NCBI GenBank assembly: GCA_964632945.1
Contig: CAZWCX010000143.1
Location: forward strand, 1-16,824
Direction: 5' to 3'
Origin: CAZWCX01 sp964632945
GTDB taxonomy: Bacteria > Planctomycetota > MHYJ01 > WSZJ01 > CAZWCX01
Length of the DNA stretch: 16,824 nucleotides
Below the pieces are notes generated by a model that saw nothing but the letters and a program-made list of their open reading frames with translations, had not been told where the DNA came from and did no database searches. Of this stretch, positions 8,121-14,650 are shown one piece after another (position 1 is the first letter of the stretch; each line of letters opens with the position of its first letter). The translations under genes were made by a program, and so were the position numbers.

Positions 8121-9476
8121 TCACGCCCGGGCGCCGCACCGCCCGCGGACCAGGAGAGCGGCGAGAATCAGCAGGCCCCCGCAGGCGGCCAGGGGCGAAG
8201 CCGCGGAAACCGCGGTGACGTAGCAGCGCCCGCCGCGCTTGCGTTTGCGCGCCGCGGTCTGGGATCCACCCGCGGACGCCATGATGGCCGGCGGAGCGCC
8301 CACCGTGTGTACGATGCCCACGTTTCCCGCTCCCCCCGCGACCGTTTCGGTCGGATTCGGGCCACCGGAATCGCACAGGTCGGTTCCTCGCGCGCCGCCG
8401 GCCCCCCCAAGGACCTCGACGGTGCCGTTCTGCACGAAGGGGTTGGCGCCGGCACGCACCTTGACGATCCCTCCGGCTCCGCCCATCCCGCCGTCGCCCG
8501 GATCGGGATCGTCGGTGCCGAAGACGGTTCCGGTGCACAGGGCCCCGCCCCCCGCCCCACCCGTGCCTCCATTCGCGCGCACCGTGCCGCCGGGATTGAC
8601 CGTGATCGGGCCCGACCCGGTTCCCAGCAAGATCCCACCCCCGGCCGCGCCGCCGCCTCCCCCGCCCCCCCCGCCGGTCGTGTTGGAAGGGCCGAGCGTA
8701 TTGCCATCGCCGCCGGCGCCCCCTGCGGCGCCGTTTGCCGAAACCGTGCCGTTGACCACGATCCCGGCCGTTCCGGCGGCGAGCAGGAGAATCCGTGCCC
8801 CACCCCGCCCGCCCGCGGCGCCGGGAAGCCCGGTCGCGCCGGTTCCCGGCTCGTCGCCGCCGGCACCGCCTCCCCCCCCGCCGGCGCCGAGGTTCACCAC
8901 ATTGTCCGCGGCGGCGACGACCACGCCGCCGCCCGCGCCGCCGAAGCCACCCAGGCCGGCCACGAAACCCAGGGCTTCCGCACTGCTGCCCCCGCCGCCC
9001 CCGACGCCTCCAATCCCGCCATTCCCGCCGCCGCCCCCGCCGCCACCGCCCCCCCCGTCCCCATTCACGATCGTGCCGTCCGTTCCCACCACCCCGCCCG
9101 TCGTACCCGTCCCTCCGGCGGCCCCGCCGCGGGGAGGTACGCCGCCCGCTCCCCCGGCCGAGCCCGCTGCATCCCCATCCAGCATCCCGTCGATCACGAT
9201 CTCGCGCGCGTGGATCTCCAGATCCCCCGTTCCCACGGGTGGCGGAGCCACGAAGGCCGTCACCCCCACCGGAATTCGGAACACCCCGATGTTCGTATGC
9301 ACACCGGAAATGGCCTGGCCGGGCGTCATCACATAGTCCGCACCGCCGTGGTCGCCTCCCCCCGTGTCCGTGAATTGCGCTGCAGCCACGCACGGGAAGA
9401 GCAGCATCCACCCCAAGATCAGGAGGCAACCGAGTCCTGCGCGGGTCATCCGGGCCCAAGTCGCGAACCGAGTCAT
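8121..9476 (-). CDS. Secreted glycine-rich protein with C-terminal sorting-like tail
   Basis: The 451-residue product begins with a signal peptide: a positive start, a hydrophobic core (about 14-29) and an AAA-Q cleavage site near residue 33. Residues 60-400 are overwhelmingly glycine and alanine with short beta-type strands (IVIDG, IVVNG and ITVNPGG-like units), giving runs of nine or more glycines around residues 140-155. This suggests a repetitive extracellular beta or polyglycine scaffold. The last 37 residues have Cys418 in GGRCYVTAV, a hydrophobic stretch (about 425-443) and an Arg-containing end. This tripartite layout recalls MYXO-CTERM and JDVT-CTERM surface-sorting signals, though it matches neither motif that I know. 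The ATG has GAGG about 10 nt upstream. It starts 58 bp after the membrane protein gene and is probably co-transcribed. The function is unknown, perhaps surface or matrix structure. Confidence 0.8.
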   Translation of the reverse strand: MTRFATWARMTRAGLGCLLILGWMLLFPCVAAAQFTDTGGGDHGGADYVMTPGQAISGVHTNIGVFRIPVGVTAFVAPPPVGTGDLEIHAREIVIDGMLDGDAAGSAGGAGGVPPRGGAAGGTGTTGGVVGTDGTIVNGDGGGGGGGGGGGNGGIGGVGGGGGSSAEALGFVAGLGGFGGAGGGVVVAAADNVVNLGAGGGGGGAGGDEPGTGATGLPGAAGGRGGARILLLAAGTAGIVVNGTVSANGAAGGAGGDGNTLGPSNTTGGGGGGGGGAAGGGILLGTGSGPITVNPGGTVRANGGTGGAGGGALCTGTVFGTDDPDPGDGGMGGAGGIVKVRAGANPFVQNGTVEVLGGAGGARGTDLCDSGGPNPTETVAGGAGNVGIVHTVGAPPAIMASAGGSQTAARKRKRGGRCYVTAVSAASPLAACGGLLILAALLVRGRCGARA

Positions 9477-9534
9477 GCTTTCAGCCTCGCAATCGTAGTT
9501 CCGCCCCGGCCCCGACGGACCGGGCTTCCTTCAC

Positions 9535-10344
9535 CTAACGCTCCGGAACGATCCGGACTTCCAGTCGGCCTGCTTCGGAATTCCACCGCGGGGCGACCTG
9601 CAGCAGCATGCGCTCCTGCTCCCGCCCCACAAAGCGACGGAACTCCTGGAAAGGCTCGGCGAACGGCATCGCGAGCACCGGATCCGTCGCGGTTGACACA
9701 CGCGTGTTCAGCAGCCCCGGGTTCCACTGTGCGAACGGGTGTCGACTCTCGTCCAGCAGGTCGCGGAGCAGATCCTCCTGGAACGGAGTCAGATCGAGCC
9801 GGGCATCGAGGTACTCGAGCCAGTGCTTGCGTGCGAGGACGGGGGTCCATTCGGCGGGGACAACCGGGTCCGGTTCCGCCCGCGCCCCTGCCGGGGCAGA
9901 CGTCCCTGCCGCGGTATCCGGCCCGGTCGCGCCACTCGCTCCGTCACCGACTTCGTCGTCGTTTTCGCCGGCATTGGGGGCGTTCCACAGAGCGGCCGGG
10001 GCATCGCTCCCCTCATCGACGACTTCCTGCGGCTCGCCGGGAGTCGAACGCGTCCACGCGTCGTCCCGTCGAGCTTCTTGCGTGGGGGCCGAGAGATCGC
10101 GCCCGGTCCGGCGCACGGACGGCGTTTGTCGAGCGATGCGTGTCTCGCCGGAGATGGGGCCGTCGCGCCGAGAGGTCGCCGGCGGATGCGCCGGCGGCGT
10201 GATGCGGTCCCGCAAACCTGTCTCGGCCATCCCGACGCAGACGAACCAGAGGTACCCGACTGCGGCGAGGATGCCTGCGGCCACACCGGCGAGGCAAGGC
10301 ATGTACGAAGGCTCGGAATGCCGCGATCTCTGGAGCGTCTTCAC
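9535..10344 (-). CDS. Single-pass membrane protein of unknown function with LTxxQ-like domain
   Basis: I do not recognise this 269-residue protein as a named family. A short cytoplasmic start is followed by a transmembrane segment near residues 16-38. Residues 47-165 are rich in Pro, Ala, Ser and charged residues and look disordered. Residues 166-269 look folded, with LARKHWLEYLDARLDLTPFQ leading into a helix. The LTPFQ-plus-helix pattern resembles the LTxxQ motif of the periplasmic Spy/CpxP group, but one motif copy is weak evidence. The GTG start is supported by AAGGGA a few bases upstream and by a promoter-like pair at 10389-10417. It precedes the glycine-rich secreted protein by 58 bp, so it may act in export, assembly or stress sensing for that protein. 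That role is inference from position. Confidence 0.7.
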   Translation of the reverse strand: MKTLQRSRHSEPSYMPCLAGVAAGILAAVGYLWFVCVGMAETGLRDRITPPAHPPATSRRDGPISGETRIARQTPSVRRTGRDLSAPTQEARRDDAWTRSTPGEPQEVVDEGSDAPAALWNAPNAGENDDEVGDGASGATGPDTAAGTSAPAGARAEPDPVVPAEWTPVLARKHWLEYLDARLDLTPFQEDLLRDLLDESRHPFAQWNPGLLNTRVSTATDPVLAMPFAEPFQEFRRFVGREQERMLLQVAPRWNSEAGRLEVRIVPER

Positions 10345-10388
10345 GTCTTCCCTTCGGTTTGCCCCGCCTACCCCGGGACGGTGCAGGA

Positions 10389-10417
10389 GACATACTCTAT
10401 GCGATCGGAACCGTCAA
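10389..10417 (-). promoter_or_regulatory. Sigma70-like promoter for the membrane protein gene
   Basis: The minus strand has TTGACG (10417-10412) and TATGTC (10394-10389) with a 17-nt spacer. The -35 matches the consensus at 5 of 6 positions and the -10 at 3 of 6. Transcription would begin near 10382, about 38 nt before the GTG start at 10344. Confidence 0.45.
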
Positions 10418-10561
10418 TGGTGGGCTACGGGACCGGCTGAGATTCGCGAACGCGACATCCGCAGTTCGTGACCAGGAGGCAGATCACGACTGGCCTTCTG
10501 GGCATCCGGGTCCGGACTTGAGCGGAGGGAACCGGACGACTCGAGCCGGCGAGGAATCCAA

Positions 10562-10734
10562 GGGAGGTGATCACAACGCGTGGCCGATCGATGCGAGCGA
10601 TCCACGCGCCGTTCTTTCCGAAAATCCGGTGCGCAGCCAAGTCAAGGGGGAGGGGGGGGTGGACCGTCGGATCGATTGCCGCCCCGCGGGTCATCTCACA
10701 CCGCCCGATGACCCACCCACCCTGATCACCTCCC
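10562..10734. repeat. 12-bp inverted repeat enclosing 149 bp, with internal hairpin
   Basis: GGGAGGTGATCA at 10562-10573 is repeated in inverse at 10723-10734 (TGATCACCTCCC). The unit includes GGAGGTGATC, the full complement of the 16S rRNA 3' end. No start codon at a suitable distance makes an obvious gene on either strand. Inside the left end, CGCGTGG (10577-10583) pairs with CCACGCG (10602-10608). The layout could be a small non-autonomous element or a structured RNA. Chance is not excluded. Confidence 0.35.
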
Positions 10735-11156
10735 GCCACCGCTCCGGCACCGACTCCGTCAGTCTCCACTCCACCGCAACTCTACAACTTCCAGATCGTC
10801 AATGTTCGGTTGCCTCGTCGCTGCCGCGTCGGTCGTGATCCTCCCGAAGGTTCAGATTGCCTTCGACTTCCCCTCTTGATTCGGGCATTCCCGCCACGCC
10901 CAGACCGAGCCTCCGTGCCGTCGACGGGACGACCTCGTCGGGTTCGAGCGGCTTGCATTCGATCGCGGATGAGGAGACGTGGCTGGTGCGCGCGGCGACG
11001 CCGGCCGCGGTTCGCACTCGAACCGCACGGCTTCCAACGTGCAGAGATGCCTGCGCCGCGGGTGGCCGGCCGCAGAGCGGGTCTGGGCCGGAGCCTGATT
11101 GTCCCAGGCAAACCGTCCGCGCGTGATGATCTGGGGCATCGACACGAAGGCAAGGA

Positions 11157-12254
11157 TCAGGATGCGCGGATGTGCGGCGAAGTCTGCGGTGCCGGCAGGC
11201 CCGCCAGCCACCCGGCCTCGACGGCGACCAGTTCCTTGCCGCGAACCCACGCCTGGCCGTGCGAATTCAGCGCCTGCTCGTACGCCCATCGCGTGACCGA
11301 CAGCGAGGCGGTGAGATCGCACACCATGCCGGAGCCCTGCAGCGCCCCGGCGAGCCACGCCCCGCTCCGGTCGTTTCGCTCCAGCCAGCGTTCCAGGTGC
11401 GGCTGCGCGGCCAGGTGGTCCGTCTTCTGGGAGTTGCACGTCCCGTCGGCGAGGACGAAATTGTGGCCGAGGTCTATCGGGTACCGCGCCCAGGGAACGA
11501 AGTGATCGACGTGTACCCGGGACGCGCGGAGTTCCTTCGCGCAGTAGAAACACCGGCCTTGTTGAAGTTCGCGCAGCGGCTCGAGCAGGCCGGCCAGCGA
11601 CGTTCGCTCCGCGCCGAACAGGAACTCCGCGAGGTCCGCATCGCCGCCGAGGAACTCAAGATTCACGCGGCGCACGTAGCGGAGCCACGCCCCGCGCACC
11701 ATGTCGGTGATCAGGCCGTGGAATCTGCGGAAGCAGTACGCGACGCCGGGGCGCAGCTCGATCCGATCCCCCCGACCCGCATTCGGGTAGAGGAAGTCCA
11801 ACGGTCGGCGGCCCACAATCTGGAGCTTCCACAGCGGCATCTTTCGCACCACTCCATCGACCTTGCGGACGATCGGCGCCCATGCGCCGTGGTGCCGGCA
11901 GAGCCTGGGCAGGGAATCCCCGTGCGCCTCACGCGCGCGCAGGAGGAGGCCCAGGATCTCCGCCCGCTGGCCGGTGTTCTGTTTGAGGACGGCACCCGCC
12001 GAACCCGACCGTCCGCGCGGCTGGTATGGTACGACCTGACGCCAGTACCGGTGCACGAACTTTTCGGCGATCGCATGGGTGGGCAAGGGCAATGCCGACC
12101 CGCTCTCGTCGCCGTGTTCCACGGCGAGGTCGGCGAGCGCCAGGAGGAGCGCGTACTTGTACGACGCGGTGAAGACCCCCTCCGCAAGCAGGCGCTGGAG
12201 CAGGGCCAGGAAGCGGACCTGTTCGTCGGCCGTGGGTGGGCCGGGGGGCGTCAC
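11157..12254 (-). CDS. HNH endonuclease
   Basis: A 365-residue protein with an N-terminal helical region (ASYKYALLLALADLAVEHGD at 30-49, then a VHRYWRQVVPY stretch) and a C-terminal HNH nuclease domain. Visible motif residues are CFYC (235-238), HVDHFVPW (248-255) with the catalytic His251 next to Asp250, Asn265 in GHNFVLAD, and CNSQK (273-277). The two Cys pairs probably bind structural zinc and the His/Asn bind the catalytic metal, as in other zinc-finger-type HNH enzymes. All motif positions are intact. The GTG start overlaps the TGA of the HIT gene (GTGA), so the two are translationally coupled. The HIT partner and a decayed helicase upstream suggest a DNA-targeting, defence-like role. 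The substrate is unknown. I infer nuclease activity from family only. Confidence 0.88.
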   Translation of the reverse strand: MTPPGPPTADEQVRFLALLQRLLAEGVFTASYKYALLLALADLAVEHGDESGSALPLPTHAIAEKFVHRYWRQVVPYQPRGRSGSAGAVLKQNTGQRAEILGLLLRAREAHGDSLPRLCRHHGAWAPIVRKVDGVVRKMPLWKLQIVGRRPLDFLYPNAGRGDRIELRPGVAYCFRRFHGLITDMVRGAWLRYVRRVNLEFLGGDADLAEFLFGAERTSLAGLLEPLRELQQGRCFYCAKELRASRVHVDHFVPWARYPIDLGHNFVLADGTCNSQKTDHLAAQPHLERWLERNDRSGAWLAGALQGSGMVCDLTASLSVTRWAYEQALNSHGQAWVRGKELVAVEAGWLAGLPAPQTSPHIRAS

Positions 12255-12643
12255 GGCTTCCCCCGCTCATAGACCGCCCGCTCGGGAAAGACCCAGCGCA
12301 CGCCTCCGCGCGGATCCGGGACGTCGCCGCGCCGGCGCGGGATCACGTGGACATGCAGGTGGGGGATCGTTTGACCCGCCGCCGGGCCGACGTTTACGCC
12401 GAGGTTGAATCCGTCGCACGGATGCGCGTCGGCGACCGCGTCCCGGGCGGCCTGGATCGCTTCGAGCAGTTCGATCCGTTCCGCCGGGCTCGCGTCGAAC
12501 CACGACTCGACGTGTCGGCGAGTGACCAGGAGGGCATGTCCGGGGCTTACCGGAAAGGCGTCCCAGAGTCCGACGATGAGGCGGCCGCGGTGAAAGACGC
12601 GTCGCTCGTCGGGCCGGCAGAAGACGCACTCCGTGGTGCTCAA
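12251..12643 (-). CDS. HIT family protein (nucleotide hydrolase or transferase)
   Basis: HIT proteins hydrolyse or transfer nucleotidyl groups on substrates such as AMP-lysine or diadenosine polyphosphates, through a histidine adduct. The 130-residue product has CVFC at 6-9, a probable zinc knuckle. VSPGHALLVTRRHVESWFD (32-50) is typical of the fold, as is the NLGVNVGPAAGQTIPHLHVH run. The triad HLHVHVIPR (95-103) has all three histidines. The conserved RGD-PRGGVRWVFPE tail is present, so it is full length. The start is TTG at 12643, because a stop lies in frame at 12710-12712, no ATG or GTG intervenes, and AGGAG sits 7 nt upstream. A good promoter lies at 12847-12875. It overlaps the HNH gene by 4 nt, and the decayed helicase lies upstream on the same strand. 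Confidence 0.92.
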   Translation of the reverse strand: MSTTECVFCRPDERRVFHRGRLIVGLWDAFPVSPGHALLVTRRHVESWFDASPAERIELLEAIQAARDAVADAHPCDGFNLGVNVGPAAGQTIPHLHVHVIPRRRGDVPDPRGGVRWVFPERAVYERGKP

Positions 12644-12650
12644 GCGAAGG

Positions 12651-12655
12651 CTCCT
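12651..12655 (-). promoter_or_regulatory. Ribosome binding site fixing the TTG start of the HIT gene
   Basis: The minus strand reads AGGAG followed by 7 nt and TTG at 12643. There is no other in-frame start between this TTG and the stop at 12712, so the site decides the start. Confidence 0.7.
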
Positions 12656-12709
12656 ATCCGCCCGTTCCGCGATCGCCCGGTAGCAGCGTCGCCTGGGCTT
12701 CTCCCTGCT

Positions 12710-12769
12710 TCACTTGCGGTCCCCGTACGTCGGCGTGTTCGGATTGGGCGTGGGCCGTCGGGCAAGCAT
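12710..12769 (-). CDS. Possible 19-residue leader peptide
   Basis: On the minus strand, GGAGG at 12780-12776 lies 6 nt before ATG at 12769. The ATG opens a 19-codon frame (MLARRPTPNPNTPTYGDRK) ending in TGA at 12712-12710. It lies between the promoter at 12847-12875 and the HIT start, in the same frame as HIT, and leaves a 66-nt gap. The excellent ribosome site and position suit a leader peptide that controls the HIT-HNH pair. The peptide matches no family I know, and its Pro/Asn/Thr-rich sequence could instead be the stranded start or end of a decayed gene. Short frames of this size arise by chance, so confidence is limited. Confidence 0.4.
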   Translation of the reverse strand: MLARRPTPNPNTPTYGDRK

Positions 12770-12846
12770 GGACCACCTCCCGCGTGGTTTCGGCGGCGTC
12801 CGGGACCGGACGTGGCGTATCGGGCCGCCGGCGCGTGCGGCGGCTC

Positions 12847-12875
12847 ACGATACGATGCGGGAAGAGTAATGTCAA
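12847..12875 (-). promoter_or_regulatory. Strong sigma70-like promoter for the HIT-HNH pair
   Basis: The minus strand has a perfect TTGACA (12875-12870), a 17-nt spacer and TATCGT (12852-12847, 4 of 6). The flanking DNA is locally AT-richer than the surroundings. Transcription would start near 12840, leaving about 200 nt before the HIT TTG, room enough for the leader peptide at 12710-12769. It lies downstream of the helicase remnant, so the pair can be transcribed without the helicase. Confidence 0.6.
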
Positions 12876-12992
12876 TGCGGCGAAGGCTCCGGAGTCCGGG
12901 CGCCCCCCGCTCGGGTCACCTGGGGCGCCCCGATCCGGGGAAATCCAGCGCAGGACGTCCCGGAAACCCGTAGCGGAACCGGATTCCCCCTC

Positions 12993-13019
12993 GGCGGAGT
13001 CTCCGCCGGAAAGGCGGAG
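12993..13019. repeat. Palindrome at the 3' edge of the helicase remnant
   Basis: GGCGGAG (12993-12999), CTCCGCC (13001-13007) and GGCGGAG (13013-13019) allow two alternative perfect 7-bp stems, one with a GGAAA loop. The element begins 14 bp past the last recognisable helicase codon. No T-run follows it on either strand, so a terminator role is unlikely. Confidence 0.5.
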
Positions 13020-13029
13020 GCCGTGTCCG

Positions 13030-13320
13030 AGGCAGTTCCTCCTCATCCAGGCGGGTACTGCGCCCGGGGATGTCTTGATCGTCCACCTCGTCCGGGACGC
13101 CATGGGAGCGAAACGGGCACAGCCGGCCGCGGCGGATGCATTCGAAGACGTCGCGCCGGCAGATCAAGTTCTCCCCGCAGATCGCCGCCGTCGGTCCGCA
13201 CCGGCGTGGCCGTGAGGCCGAGCCGGAACTTCGGGGTGAAGAGATCGATCACCTTGCCGTACGTCGGTGCGTCTGCGTTGTGGAATTCGTCCATGACGAC
13301 GTAGTCGAAGGCGTCCGGCT
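13030..13320 (-). pseudogene. Internal remnant of a DEAH/DUF3427-type SF2 helicase (copy 1)
   Basis: The minus strand first encodes EPDAFDYVVMDEFHNADAPT, the Walker B/DEAH region (here DEFH). FTPKFRLGLTATPVRTDGGD, with the TAT motif III of superfamily 2 helicases, follows. After a frame change near 13180 it continues CGENLICRRDVFECIRRG, then CPFRSHGVPDEVD and DEEEL. Comparison with copy 2 shows an 11-nt deletion at the frame change. Walker A, the C-terminal RecA domain and DUF3427 are absent, so only about 95 of roughly 1000 residues remain. From family knowledge the sequence belongs to restriction-type helicases of the DUF3427 group. Palindromes bound it on both sides (12993-13019 and 13321-13375). 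It lies just upstream of the HIT-HNH promoter, as expected for a lost first gene of that module. Confidence 0.8.
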
Positions 13321-13375
13321 CCCTCACCCCCAGGGTGTCCGAGGTGAGGAAGGTGAGCCGCCCCTGGGAGAGGGG
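13321..13375. repeat. Imperfect palindrome at the 5' edge of the helicase remnant
   Basis: CCCTCACCCCCAGGG at 13321-13335 is an imperfect inverted repeat of CCCCTGGGAGAGGG at 13361-13374. It begins exactly where helicase homology stops. The GGGAGAGGGG core resembles the stem of the hairpin at 144-170. Confidence 0.45.
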
Positions 13376-13532
13376 GAGCGGCCGCCGTTCGCGGGATGCG
13401 TACGGCATCCCGGCTCGAAGGGGACCTGGTCGAATCGGGCGAGAGAGCGATGGGGGGGCTTCGGGTTCGGGGAGGGGCCCGTGCCCTGCCCGTCCTCGCG
13501 GCCATCGTCGCGCCACTCGCGGGGTCCGGTTG

Positions 13533-14650
13533 TCAGGGCTGAACGCCGACCTTTTCCTGGGTCGTGGACCGCGCACCGAGCGGCAGGGAGAGGGCCGCCC
13601 GTTCCGGAGCGCCGCCGTCATCCACCGAATCCGTGCCCGGAGGGGTCGCCGCAGGGGAAATCGCGCGCCGACCGCGCCCCTCGATTCCGTTGAATCCGCG
13701 CCCCACTTCGACGTCCACGAGTCCCGCCTGCGCGAACCACCGGCGAACGTCGTCGAGCGACTGTGGGTGGTCGTACACGGGCATCAGCATGTCGAAGGTA
13801 TCCAGGACGGTCCATTCCTTGAGAACCCGGCGGGGCAGAGGGTAGACGCCGTGGTAATCCGCCACCAGCAGGAGCCAGTTGAGGTTTTTCCCGATCCGGG
13901 GGATCCGGCGGATCTCCTCGACGAGCGGCCATAGAAGATCCACATATCGCCTGCACAGCGGATAGAGCCGTTCCGGAGGAATGCGGGAGGTGATGGGCCG
14001 AATCCAGTTCTTGGTCGACAGCCAACGCGCGAGTCCGGACTTTTTCCGATAGACGTCGACCACGAGTTCGCCGCCGCTGCGGAGGAGTCTTGGGAGGGTG
14101 AAGAAAGCCCGTTCCACGTCGGGAGTATGCTGAAGCACGCCGAAGCAAAAGACGCCGTCAAAAGCCGTGGGGCGAACCGGCATGCGGTACAAGTCCGCCT
14201 GAATGATGAGCAAGTTTTCCCGGTTGCCGTTCAGGGCGAGATTGGCATCGACGGACCGGCTCATGTCCATGGACACGACCATCGCCCCGGTCCCGACTGC
14301 TTGCTCGGTGAATCGTCCCGATCCGCTGCCGACTTCGAGGATCGTCTTGCCCGTCATGTCGCTCGGCCATCGCGTGGTGGAGAAGAAACGCTGCGCTGAA
14401 ATGCTCGTGCCGGTGTGACTGTCGAATTGGGATCGCGCGTGATGGGTCCATTCGATTCCGAACCCGCGAGCGTAGCCTTCATGTCGTACGAACCGGGGGA
14501 TGTGCCCGACCACGGGGAACGTGCGGCCGCACGCGCGCAGTCCATGAGCCCGGCGGCGACGCGACGGCCGACTCTGCATTGGATCGACTTCCAAGCGAGA
14601 TCGCTGCCGCAATGCGGGCACGTCAGGTATCGAATGTGGTCCTCGATCAC
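13533..14650 (-). CDS. Zn-ribbon class I SAM-dependent methyltransferase, apparent frameshift
   Basis: The gene starts at GTG 14650, overlapping the kinase TGA as GTGA, and begins MIEDHIRYLTCPHCGSDLAW, a Trm112-like zinc ribbon with CPHC. The second Cys pair, LMDCAR followed by CGRTFPVVGHIPRF, is split between two frames. A single base seems missing near 14531-14537, after which the frame is open to the stop at 13533. Downstream are SAM motif I ILEVGSGSGRFTEQA, an acidic MDMSR strand end, and FDGVFCFGVLQHTPDVERAF leading to GGELVVDVY. The corrected protein is about 371 residues. Such zinc-ribbon methyltransferases often modify lipids, sugars or natural products; the substrate here is unknown. 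The frameshift may be a real mutation or a sequencing error in GC-rich DNA. Without correction, translation from the proper start would stop early or read junk. Confidence 0.82.

Larger units (their letters stand above)
10345..11156. other. 812-bp gene-poor stretch
   Basis: Between the membrane protein start and the HNH stop I find no gene I can support. Short minus-strand frames at about 10800-11017 and 10700-10790 have protein-like composition (for example LEPDEVVPSTARRLGLG and NIDDLEVVELRWSGD) but are broken by stops and match nothing I know. They may be scraps of a decayed gene. The left part holds the promoter at 10389-10417 and the inverted repeats at 10562-10734. No obvious terminator follows the HNH gene. 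Confidence 0.45.

Noticed and set aside
9000..9060. The C-rich repeated tract as a CRISPR or tandem-repeat array
   Set aside because: The repetition follows GGC/GGG glycine codons and has no regular unit and spacer structure.
8239..9336. A 365-codon plus-strand frame rich in polyproline
   Set aside because: It is the complement of the glycine codons of the secreted protein. The minus-strand frame has a signal peptide, a ribosome site and a C-terminal tail, while this one has none.
11172..12272. A 366-codon plus-strand frame opposite the HNH gene
   Set aside because: The minus strand encodes the HNH motifs in full and overlaps the HIT stop; the plus frame has no motif.
13043..13621. A continuous 192-codon minus-strand frame as a complete small helicase
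   Set aside because: Only the part from about 13320 to 13180 is helicase-like. The upstream part is palindrome and the end of the methyltransferase region, and the true continuation is in another frame.
14558..14621. The ATG at 14621 as start of the methyltransferase
   Set aside because: It gives an arginine-rich N-terminus without the first Cys pair. The GTG at 14650 gives CPHC and the kinase overlap, with a frameshift joining the two frames.
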